The notes beneath the pieces were generated by a model, which saw only the letters and a list, made by a program, of their open reading frames with translations, did not search any database and had not been told where the DNA came from. 64,000 nt of DNA from positions 49,475 to 113,474 of the forward strand of contig JAKSZP010009485.1 of the NCBI GenBank assembly GCA_022478985.1. Reading direction: 5' to 3'. This DNA comes from Massospora cicadina (taxonomy: Eukaryota > Entomophthoromycota > Entomophthoromycetes > Entomophthorales > Entomophthoraceae). Each line of letters opens with the position of its first letter. Within the stretch, counting starts at the first letter, position 1. Shown piece by piece: positions 54,441 to 64,000 of this stretch. The position numbers and the translations under genes were made by a program.

Positions 54441-54643
54441 AAAAAAAGATGCAAAAATAAAATAGTAAAAAACAGTTTTAATTTGAGCAGTGATGCATCT
54501 AGCAAAATTCCTACCTACTGAGCAAAGAGGAAGGGATAGTGATGGGCACGAGTACTGAGCAATTGGCAGGATCAAGATGGGCTATAACTAGATCTTCCAG
54601 AATAGTCCCTATCAATGAAATGTTGAAAATCGTCCTGTGGTTG

Positions 54644-54740
54644 GTACAGGTGGCAAAGTGCCAACAGAACCCATCCTTGGGTTTTTACAGGTGGCTAAGT
54701 GCCAACGAGACCCATCCTGGGGTTTGTACAGGTGGACCAG
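54644..54740. repeat. 41-bp minisatellite in the Ty3-E 3' region
   Basis: About 2.3 copies of TACAGGTGGCAAAGTGCCAA-CAGAACCCATCCTTGGGTTT, period 41 bp (repeat starts at 54646, 54687, 54728). Confidence 0.75.
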
Positions 54741-55000
54741 TTAATCTTTCAGCAAAAGATGCAAAAATGGGACTGGCACAGCATGATGTCATGGGATGCA
54801 CTTGAGAAGAGGCAGCAATGGGTAGCAACCAAGGATACTAAGTCATCAAAACTGAGCAGAGCATATGGGCATTGAATGAGGACAGAGCTGCACTCCACTG
54901 AGGACATAGATATGATAAACCAAATATGAGCTCAAGCTAAGGTGGCTTCCATCCCTGAGGGTTCTATCTTCCATTGGACAATCTGGTCAAGAGGGGGATA

Positions 55001-55953
55001 TGTTCAAACTTCAGATGACCACATAATCCAACATATTAACCAATTGATAGATTTGATGATTAAGTTATAATTATATAGGATTGGCAACAGCAGCCAATTG
55101 ATGGGATTATAGTTGGGCATCATCCCTGATGATATTTGAGGCCACTGACTAATAAATTATCATCAGGCATCATCACCAATGATATTTGAGGCCGCCAACT
55201 AATCACTTATTGTTGGGCATCATCCCTGACAAAATCAAGCAATAATTTGATATTGGAATAACACCCATTAGTTAAATTGTAGGGAATCGTTCAGAGTGGA
55301 ATGGATTGGAGTTGTCAGAAATGACCAAAATTTTGAATTCCAGAGGAAGAGTAGAGTCATCATCAGCCAAAACAATTGGTTTCAAGTTCCTAATACCAAT
55401 TGTTTGGTCACCAACACCTGAGGATTACGATGCCTAAGAAACCCAAGGCAACGGTACCTGATGATATTTGGTGCCTAACACTGAGGTTCAAACCAGTATA
55501 GGAGCACAAATAATTCCCAGCGGACAGCTGAAAATTTGTGTGCCAGTTCTAACTATAAAAACCCAAATTATTCCCTAATAAAACAGATTCAAGCTTAATA
55601 TTAACTAAGTTGTTTTACATTGGTTGTTTTATCATTACTCTTAAAAGAAAAGTTCAAGGATCAGATATCCTTAGGTTGTTACTATCAGATCTCCACTTGG
55701 CTCTGCATGAAGAGAATAGGGAAAGCGTTCCCTACCAAAACCAGAATATCTTCAAGACGAAGAGGCACCAGTTTAACGTTGGACTTTTCACTCAACGTGG
55801 CTTTTGGGCATTCAACTTTAAATAATAGTCTTCATACTATTATTGCCCCAGTTACTCAATTTCAATCAAATAATTAACGCAAGGATCCACGAATCTGTGC
55901 AATTGAAATCTAGGGCCAAAAGCGAGCAACTAACCAAGACAAAGATTTTAACA
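55001..55953 (+). repeat. Ty3-E 3' LTR
   Basis: 953 bp, TGTTCAAA...AACA, aligned with 32662-33615 but visibly more diverged from it than 62310-63261 is. Confidence 0.9.
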
Positions 55954-56640
55954 TATGGGCTGGCAAAGAACAAGGGATACTAGATGGGAGATGCTGAATC
56001 ATGCCCCCTATCAAAGCCATCAGCGGAAGATACTTATGGGATGTGCTAGAAACGAGATAGTTGTGCAAGGAGTGAATTACATCCTGCAAGCGATGACTAT
56101 GAGCTTCTTGGAAGCTATAGCAGAAAGAGCGATGGAAACTGGGAGAGGCTGGAAGCTTCATGTCACAACTTTGAAGAACTTGGCCAGCAAAGTGAAGAGC
56201 ATAAGCTGCAATATCCCAATCTAGGATGTTTTCAAGATCAGAAGAATTCAGAGCTATGGATAAAGCCTCACTGACTTGGGCCCTTAATTCTGTGTAGGGA
56301 GTTTGAAAAATATGCTGTTGCTGATGATGAGTTTGGTGGCCAAGACAGCTGGCTTGTAATATTGTCATGTTGGAAGAGGAACTCCAGAAGCAAGTCTGAT
56401 CTGGTGAGGAATGAATGATCAAGAGAGAAAAGCATTGATTCAGGAGGTTCAAAGATGATGTTAAAAGTATCTGCAAAAGGAGATGAATCCAAGAGAGTCT
56501 CAAAAGCTAACTCTGGAATCAATGACAGAGGAAGGACTGGCCATGAGTCATTTGAGACGATTGCTACCTTGTTTCAGCGGGGTTGGTTACCATTTCTGGT
56601 AATTCCACGGAAGGACTAGCCACTTGTACTTGACAAGGAG
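55954..56640 (-). pseudogene. Antisense gene of Ty3-C (aORF), main part
   Basis: Minus-strand coding sequence between pol and the 3' LTR of Ty3-C, cut by Ty3-E. The N-terminal part lies in the 56268-56522 frame (PELAFETLLDSSPFADTF, RSDLLLEFLFQHDNI). After one frameshift around 56300-56400 it continues in a second frame (QVSEALSIALNSSDLE, DIAAYALHFAGQVL, HKYLPLMALIGGMIQHLPSS) up to the Ty3-E border, and ends at 32568. It matches the Ty3-G antisense frame in motif order and spacing. Upstream similarity fades near 56640. Function unknown; no known domain recognised. Confidence 0.62.
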
Positions 56641-57344
56641 TATGAGTCCAGGAAGAACCATAGAAAATGTTCCGTTGCGCAGACTGACTCATCCACTGGA
56701 AGAGCCGAAGATCTTGATCAGATAAACTATTGAGCAGCTGTTGGTACTACAAATCATAATTCGAGATATGAGCTGAATGAGAGGGGGATGTTGGACTTAT
56801 ATGATAATCAACAATATGCACTCTGAAATCAATTAAGCTCCAATTTTGGAGAAATTAATCTCAAAATTAATGGGATAAGCTCTCCAGAGAAGAATTAAGA
56901 ATGATATGAGACAAGAGGTTATGAGAAGAAAAATAACAAAGTGAACATAAATGAGCATTTTTAATTGGGCCACTAAACAAAAATTGATTGCAAGAGTCTC
57001 CTGTCAAGGATGAGGAGAAAATTAGGAAATTTAGGATGCTGGACCAAGAATCCTGAATATGACAGCAGGTCATATGCCCTGATGGGGGGAAACTGGATCC
57101 CAGGATTAATATTTTCACGATTAAACTAATCAGCCCAGCACAACAGAAGATTGTGGGGACCACATCTGAGTAGGCAGTAGCTAGGAGAAAGAGTAAGAGA
57201 GCTGAATGCTAAAGGTCATCCCAAGCAGCGTTGAGTACTGATGATTGTGTCCACTTAAGAAAATGAAGTATTTAAATGAGTGTCTGAAGCGGTGTTCTCA
57301 TGCCCTGGTCCTTTTCTCGCTAGAAATCTAGGCAAGAGGGGATG
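56641..57344. other. Ty3-C 3' interior, no clear coding
   Basis: Minus-strand pieces of open frame (56867-57163) lack recognisable domains. Ends in a purine tract (AAGAGGGGATG) directly before the LTR. Confidence 0.4.
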
Positions 57345-58474
57345 TGTTAGATTTTTGCCCATATTCCCAGCCTACTAGATTACCAAGGATCACTAGGGGA
57401 TAATTCCCTAATGCGAGGTGAATTGAAATTTTGGTTGACCCTGATTTTGGGGTAACTATGTTTGGGGGATCTTAGGTTATTTTCCTAGTTTAATCCATCA
57501 TGGATTGATCTGAACAAATGCTTAAGATCTCTTCAGGCAGAGTTTCTGACAAAATAGGGGCATCTGATAGTTGATTAACTATCAGGTGTACTGATTGTGA
57601 TCATTCAGGTTTCATCACTGACCAATTGGGAATTTAAGGAGTAAGTTGTAAGGTGTTTGATACCGCTTGCAACTAGCTAATCAATCAGTTAGTTCATGAC
57701 CTTTCTTAATGGGTTACAAGTTTCATTACATAAGCAGGTCACTTGCCAAATATGATTGGTTTGCTGGGATCAAGAGGAAAACATTAGGGACACGTTTACA
57801 ACTCTTTCCATTTTAGGTCTCAAGGCTGTCCAATGATGGAATCCTAGCCAGGATGGGGAAGACCATCGCTGCTGAGACAAGGATGAGTAATTTAACAGCA
57901 ATGGTTGCCGTTTTATCAAGGAGGTGCCAACTGAAGGTTGGGCGCTGAATTTCCTACTATAAATTCTTTAAAGAAATCACTAAATATCAAATCACTAAAT
58001 ACCAGATCACTTTTACTAGAGTATTAACTTAGTAAACTTTATCAGCATCCATTTTTCTATTCTTTCTCAGATATTAATGCTGCGTGCAATAATTGGGAGA
58101 CTCTTTAAGATAAAGAGTAAGGATCTGAGTGGGGATCCAGAGAAGAAGCTGAATCAAATTGGGGATTGCTGCTGACTGTGTGTCAAACCAGAGAAACCGT
58201 AAACAGGGATCTAAGAGTAGATTGAGTTAGGCAGTATGAGGGAACTGATCCCTATTTCAAGGAATCATAAGTATTTTGAGAGGAAATACTAACCTAGCGT
58301 TGGACTGAAATCTAAATCTTCCATTCAACTTCAGATGATAGTCATCATACTATTATCAAATGATTATACCAACTACTATACAACATGGAGAATTGCACAA
58401 AACCTGAACCTGTGCAAGTAATATATTTATAGGGGTATTGGTCAAAAATAATCAATATTCTATAAATTTTTACA
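57345..58474 (+). repeat. Ty3-C 3' LTR, also 5' LTR of the second copy
   Basis: 1130 bp, uninterrupted. It shows the empty target of the family I solo LTR (GGGGATTGCTGCTGACTG at about 58155-58172). It is followed directly by a primer-binding region and a second Ty3-C interior. Confidence 0.87.
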
Positions 58475-61400
58475 AAGTGGGGCTCGCTACAGGGGTTAGT
58501 TGAGTAGAAGAGATTAGATTATGATGGCATATGAAGATGTTTCTATTTCTAGCAATAAGTTACTGATGAAAGTAATGGAATATGAAGTGGATCTCATTCA
58601 ATTGCGTTCAACCATCTCAGAAGTGGAGCTCTTAGTGAAGCGAATTGAGGATACTCAAGTTTTGGGAAAAGGACTTGCAGCCTAAATAAGGAACTGTCTA
58701 GTGCTGCAAGAAAACCTGTTCCATCCAACATCTACCTGAGATGAAGAGGATTAGCAGGGCTAACTTGGGTTGAAATTGGGTCCTCTTGAAATAGTCCTGA
58801 GGAACAGAAGGACCAACTCAGGTTAAAATTGGGTACACTTGAAATAGTCCTGAGGAGTGAGTGTTTAGATGAGACATTGGATGAGATGGAAAGCAATCAA
58901 TTAAGAGTATTGGGTTGCCATACCAATGAAGAGTATGAGGTCAAAACAGGAAACTATTGATCCAAGATAGCGGAGAGAATTGTTTGACTCAATAACATCA
59001 ATCAATGATCAGAACTTTCTGGAGACGAGTTCATCAATTCAAGACGAAGTTGGATGAAGCTAATGAGGCCAGATCAATCTGTGTGATTAAGTAATCGTTT
59101 CCAGATCCACCAGTAGATTTATTTTCCAACGTTTTGAATGGCCACGAAGGCCAAAAATCATTTTTAGGAGAAAAATGATTTATACAATCAAATGGAACTG
59201 TTGACTAATGAGATGTGAAGATTCAAGCATCAGTTGCCAAAATATGAGATGAAATTAGGACCTGTTAGACGAATAACCATTTGGGATTGAAGGCCTAATG
59301 AATGAAAAGTTAAGAGTATTGTCAAAGTCAGAAAGTGTTGCCTATATGCAAAGAAACAGCACTGCTGGTCTTATAGTGAAGAAGGTCAATACTAAAAAAT
59401 CGGAAATATTGGACCTAAAAGAAAATAGTTGCAATGTTCCCAGAGAACCTCTGAACCATTAAATAATTATATCCTGAGATTTTGGTCAAGTCCTAGAAGA
59501 GGATCACTGAACCAAATAGATGGTTAAATCTTATGAGGATAAGATTTTGAACCATGATAAATGGTAGATCAGAGTATACTCAAGAACCAGTTTGGTTTAA
59601 GGGGAAAAGAAGGAACTCTGTATTTTTATGTAGGGTAAAAGTCCCATTGCAAAAGAAAAAAATACAGAAAAAATATAAAATATATAAAATATAAAATATT
59701 GATTTTTATGGTCCATGATTTACAAACCTACGATGAGATGTGATTGCTGGAATGGGTTGCCAAGGGTATAATCTACCAGAAGATTAAAGCCATAGAACAA
59801 ATGGCTTTGCTGAAGTGTGTCCAAGATATCCAAGTGTTATTTGGAATGGTCAGATACTATAGAAGATTTATTTGGGATTCTGCCAGAATCACTGAGCCCT
59901 TATTCCATCTGTTGAAGGATCCAAAGAAAGGATTCATATGGAATTAAGAAGCGCAGAAATCCTTTGATGGGTTATGCCAGTACTTGATACATTCTCCAAG
60001 TTTAAAAATAAAAAAATTTTGATTGAGAATTTACTATACAAACTGATGCTTCATTAATGGCAATTAGCACCATATTGAGCCAAGTAAATGAACTTGGGGA
60101 CAAACATCCGATGACATATGTGAGCTGGACACTCTCAGCTGCTGAGAGGAACTACACCATAACTGAGCGTGAATGCATTGCAGTCATTTATGCCTGTAAA
60201 CCGTTTTAGGTGTACATCCATGGAATGCACTTCAAAGTGGTGACAGACCACTCCTCATGGCGTTGGCTTCACAATTTGTGAGAACCATAAGGATGACGGG
60301 CCAAATGACAATGAAGTTACAGACTTACAATTATGAGATTGTCCACTGAGCGGGGGCTTCTCATTATAATGTGGATGGCTTATCGCAGTTACCAATGGTC
60401 TGGATGGTATACCAGCAGGTGGATAAGTTATTCCAGTGAATGGTCGATGGAGAAATTGGGAATGTGCCCTGAGAAATACAAGATGCGCTTTGAAAAGTGA
60501 TGGAAAACACTGAGACCATGGATGGACAAGTTTTTAAGATGGTTAATGGGAAGTGATTACTATTCCCAAAGCTGTCAGAAAGAGCAAGTATTGTTCAAGA
60601 CACTCATAAGGTTGTCAGGTATGGGGGCCTGAGAAAATTGACTGACCATATTTGCCAGTACTACTGGGAGTCAATCAACTATAATGTCACCAACTATCTA
60701 GCTTGCTAAGTATAGTGCCAGTTGCACAAGCCACATAAGAATACAACTGGAAACTGACTTCTCTACCCTGGATTTTCTTGGCATACAGTGTCCAAGATGT
60801 GATGGGACCGCTGACAATGAGCACAGGAGGGTCAAGTACATAATAGTTGCAATTAAACTTACAAGATGGGTTGAGACTAAGGCCCTGATGAAAGTGGCTG
60901 CTACCAGTAATGTGAAGTTCATCCCGGATCAAGTAGTATACTGGCATGGATGCCCGCAGGTCCTGCTGAGCAACAATGGGACAAATTCCACATCTCATGT
61001 GATCCTGCGGTTAAATGAAATAAAGGGATCTGAGGAGTCATGTCTGTACCCTACCAGCCATAGATGAATGGACTGTTGGAATGAGTTAATGGAACGCTGG
61101 CCATGATGCTGAGTAAGCTGGTCACAGGAAGGACTTACGCGTGGGGAATGTACATGAGTTTGGTGATGTTTGCCTACAATATCAGTCATCATATGGTGAC
61201 AGGAAAAACGCCATTTGAATTGCTATATGGGAGGAAGGCCAAATTGCCACCGATTTTATATTTGGTGTTGGAACCAACACTAGGGATGAGTGCTGAGCAG
61301 TACTTGAACTTATTGACAAATATCCTTACCAAAATGCAATTTCAAGAATTTGATAAACTTTGAAGAAAAGGATATGAGAAAAAATGATGAACAATAAGAA

Positions 61401-62309
61401 CCAACCGGTTTTATCAGAATACCAAGTAGGTGAAAGAGTAGCCTATTGTGATACACATGGTTTCAGAGAAGAAACAAATTTGATACATTGTGGTCAGGTC
61501 CATTTGAGATTATTGTCAAGATGGCGACGGACACCTACTCCATCAAGAACTTCTTGGATGCAATGGTGGTAAATTGAGTTCATGCTAAGTATTTAAAGCA
61601 ATGGATAGAGGAAAAAAATAATAAAAAAGAGTTCCCAAGGGACTGCTGAACCATTAAGTTGGTTATGTCCTGATGATTTGGTCAAGTCTGAAAAAAGGAC
61701 CTCTAAATCAATCTAGATGGTTAAGTCTTAAAAAAGTAAGACCTCTGAACCATAAAAAACTGGTAGGTCTAAGTATACCTAAGTAACAGTTTGAGGGAAT
61801 AAAATAAAAAGATGGACCACTGAACAAAAACAGGGTCAAGTCCCATGGAAAAAAAAAGAAAGAAAATAAGATTGATAAAAATATTGGAAAAAAAGATTAT
61901 TAAAACTGCATAGAAAAACAGATATATTTTTATAACTTTTTTTTTTATTGATTATCTTCTATTTGAGGATGATTCCGCCTATGTCACCTCTTGGGTCAAG
62001 GGAGGATGTATTGCAGTAGGAGTGAATAAACCATCAAAATATATGTGAGATCAGATGCTAGAAAGGGCTAGACCTACACAAAACCAAGTTTGTTGAGTGG
62101 ACGCAGATCCTTTTGAGAAAGCGACTAGGGAAATGAAATTGAGATATCAGAAGAAGCCAAACGTGATACCCCAGAGTGGGGAGGGAAGCAACAGTACAAG
62201 AAGAGGCAGTCAGTTATAACCCTGAGTAATCCGGATATGGTACCAGAGCTGGAAGATTGGTCTTGAGCGCTTGCCAATGGGCTTAGTCAAGAGCACCAGA
62301 CATATGGTG
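58475..62309 (+). mobile_element. Second Ty3-C interior (tandem copy)
   Basis: Aligns with 27044-32661 throughout, without the TRIM. It has the same deletion of protease and reverse transcriptase core, and the same duplicated spacer. Divergence by eye is about 5 percent in the left third and 1-3 percent further right. It contains the same pol remnants: reverse transcriptase thumb at 59744-59947 (IKAIEQMALLK, VLFGMVRYYRRFIW) and integrase at 60600-61600 (FAYNISHHMVTGKTPFELL). The minus-strand end of the antisense gene at about 62216-62309 carries an extra stop (TAA after ALD). Confidence 0.85.
59744..61600 (+). pseudogene. Second Ty3-C pol remnant: RT thumb, RNase H, integrase
   Basis: Parallel to 30085-31975, with many of the same stops. 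RNase H (CSHLCL / TDHSSWRWLHNL area, 60040-60280), integrase zinc region (KLTDHICQYYW, 60630), core with N-N-G in place of D-N-G at about 60972, and a GYEKK/YCDTHGF C-terminus at 61440. Not functional. Confidence 0.7.
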
Positions 62310-64000
62310 TCAGAATTTCAGATGACCACATAATCCAACCTTTTAAGCGATTAATAGATTTGGAATTAAGTTATAATTAAAAAGGATCAGCAACAGAAGC
62401 TGATTGATGGGATTAACGTTGGGCATCATCCCCAATGATATTTGAGGCGCCAACTAATGTATTATCATTGAGCATCATCCCTGATGATATTTGAGCCCGC
62501 TGACTGATGAGATTATTGTCAGTCATCATCCCCGATGAAATCAAGCAATAATTTGATATGGGAATAACACCCAATAGTCAAATTATAGGGAATTGTTTAG
62601 AGCGTAATGGATTGGAGTCATCAGTAACTACCTAAACGTTCAAATGCCAGAGGAAGAGTAGAATTGCCAACAGCCAAAACAATTGGTTTCAAGTTCCTAA
62701 TACCAATTGTTTGGTTGCTGAAAACCTGAGGATTACACTGCCTAAGAAACACAAGGTAACGGTATCCAATGAGATTCAGTGCCTAACACTGAGGGTCTAC
62801 CAGTATAGGAGCACAAATAATTCCAAGCGGACAGCTAAAAAGTTGTGTGACATTTCTAACTATAAAAACCCCAAATTATTTCCTATTAAAAACAGATTTA
62901 AACTTGATATTAACTAAGTTGTTTTAACATTGGTTGTATTAACATTACATCTAAGAAAGAATGCAAGGATCAAATATCCTTAGGTTGTTACTATCAGATT
63001 TCTGCTTCGCTCTGCGTGAAGAGAATAGGGAAAGTGTTCTCTACCAGTACCAGAATATCTTCAAGATGAAGAAGCACCAGTTTAGCGTTGGACTTTTCAC
63101 TTAACGTGGCTTGGGGATTCAACTCTAATAATAGTCTTCATACTATTATTGCCCCAGTTACTCAATTTCAATCAAAAATAATGAACTCAAGGATCCAAGA
63201 ATCTGTGCAGTTGAAATCTAGGGCTAGAAGCGAGCAACCAACCAAGCCAAAGATTTTAATATTGGTGCTCACTACAGGGGGTAGTTGAGTTGTCAAAAGC
63301 CAATTTAATGATGTATTATAAGGAAGAGCTTCTGAAGCTCTGGGTGGAACTATAGGCTGTCAATCAAATGTGCTAAGCTCAGCATCTCAAGCCAATGTTA
63401 GTACCTTAGAGGGAGCATATGATCAAGGCGGAAGAGATGCTTGAACAATCCAAAGATGATGAATAATGACCTGTGTGGAAAAGTTGCCTCTTTGAATTGG
63501 AAAGGGGGCAAACATGTCAAAGAAACTTTTATTTTAAAAAAAACCAAATGGGAAGTGGATTGAGAATGCATCCGGTGGTTACATGAGGAGATGGCAAAAA
63601 TGACCAAGCATATTGAGGAATTGGAAATAACAAATGTGAGTGTGAACAATTTGAGACGAATGAGGCCAAAGAAAAGGCATGTAAAACGCCAATCAGGAAG
63701 ACCTCTCCACCCCAAAATATGGCCAAATCATTTGCAGGTGTGTCAGAAATGACTCCTAAAGCCACTCCTATGGCTTCTCGAGTAGCTGGACCAGGATCTT
63801 ATATAAGCGGAGCAACCAAGGAATTTTGAAATATGCTGAAATTGCTTAACTTTCACTGGGATAACGCCCCAGCGTTCACCTATTTGAAGTGACCATGTTT
63901 GGTTATGTGGACTGTCAGATAGCGGTGATTATAATGAGCTGTCTTAACACTGATTGCCAGAATCTTGTGCTACCCCACCTAAATGGGGACAAATGGTCAT
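62310..64000 (+). mobile_element. Second Ty3-E copy (5' part, runs off the window)
   Basis: 5' LTR 62310-63261 follows TATGG (62305-62309) at exactly the same Ty3-C position as the first copy. Then comes primer-binding site GGTGCTCACTACAGGGGG and gag to the window end (HWDNAPA near 63858). The LTR is about 99 percent identical to 32662-33615, but gag after about 63430 diverges much more. Confidence 0.88.

Larger units (their letters stand above)
32662..55953 (+). mobile_element. Ty3-E: full Ty3/gypsy element with Ty3-G nested in gag
   Basis: LTRs 32662-33615 and 55001-55953, flanked by perfect TATGG (32657-32661 and 55954-55958). Primer-binding site TTGGTGCTCACTACAGGGGG starts at 33616; a purine tract (AAGAGGGGGATA) ends at 55000. 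The gag frame is cut at 34671 by Ty3-G and resumes at 50287. Without Ty3-G it is about 7.7 kb. It inserted into the antisense gene of Ty3-C. The coding region is full of stops. Confidence 0.92.
19422..58474 (+). mobile_element. Ty3-C: rearranged Ty3/gypsy element hosting all nested insertions
   Basis: LTRs at 19422-27043 (interrupted) and 57345-58474 start TGTTGGGA/TGTTAGAT and end TTTTTACA. The interior runs 27044-32661 and resumes at 55954 after Ty3-E. A primer-binding region (GCTCACTACAGGGG) follows the 5' LTR and a purine tract (AAGAGGGGATG) precedes the 3' LTR. The interior has a gag fragment, an isolated integrase C-terminus, then reverse transcriptase thumb, RNase H and integrase remnants, then an antisense gene. 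Protease and the reverse transcriptase catalytic core are absent. Right of the 3' LTR a second copy of the interior begins directly. Confidence 0.85.

Overview
This is a window of a repeat-dense, AT-rich eukaryotic nuclear genome. It contains no bacterial operons, rRNA or tRNA genes, or CRISPR. Almost all coding capacity is retroelement sequence: Ty3/gypsy LTR retrotransposons (two families with a chromodomain, three without), an APE-type LINE with a zinc-knuckle ORF1, tRNA-derived SINEs, Helitron-like ends and a TRIM. A fungus with a TE-bloated genome is my best guess, but the sequence does not prove it and I could not assign a species. One candidate secreted-protein gene (broken) and one tiny secreted-protein ORF are the only plausible host genes.

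Layout. 1-4743: old AT-rich sequence with a degenerate gene end, an ~82-bp satellite array carrying a solo LTR (984-2324), then unrecognised fossil coding sequence. 4744-11969: a full Ty3 chromovirus (Ty3-A) with 1.37-kb LTRs. 11970-19421: AT-rich tract with three SINEs, a fold-back repeat, more satellite, Helitron-like ends, a tandemly duplicated upstream region and a secreted-protein gene broken by a tiny LINE-tail insertion. 19422-58474: a nested set of insertions inside one element (Ty3-C). Its 5' LTR holds a solo LTR (family I), which holds a minus-strand chromovirus (Ty3-B). Its interior holds a TRIM and Ty3-E; Ty3-E holds Ty3-G in its gag; Ty3-G holds a ~6.45-kb LINE. 58475-64000: a second Ty3-C interior that shares the middle LTR and has a Ty3-E LTR at the same site.

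I read target-site duplications directly for nearly every insertion: GTTAT, CAAGG, GATTG, CTTGG, CTAAG, TATGG, CTCCC, and 16 bp for the LINE. The order of insertion is therefore well supported. Nearly all elements are decayed by frameshifts and by TGA stops at ancestral Arg or Trp codons. LTR pairs differ mostly by transitions, including sites where one copy has TG and the other CA, as expected from CpG deamination. The LINE is GC-richer and less decayed.

The most unusual signal is a protein-coding frame on the strand opposite to gag-pol, between integrase and the 3' LTR. It occurs in two diverged families (Ty3-G and Ty3-C) and shows clear protein-level similarity from a SPF motif to an LD-x-AH motif near the stop. 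A second oddity is that the Ty3-A gag reading frame appears to start inside the LTR with hydrophobic, membrane-like segments.
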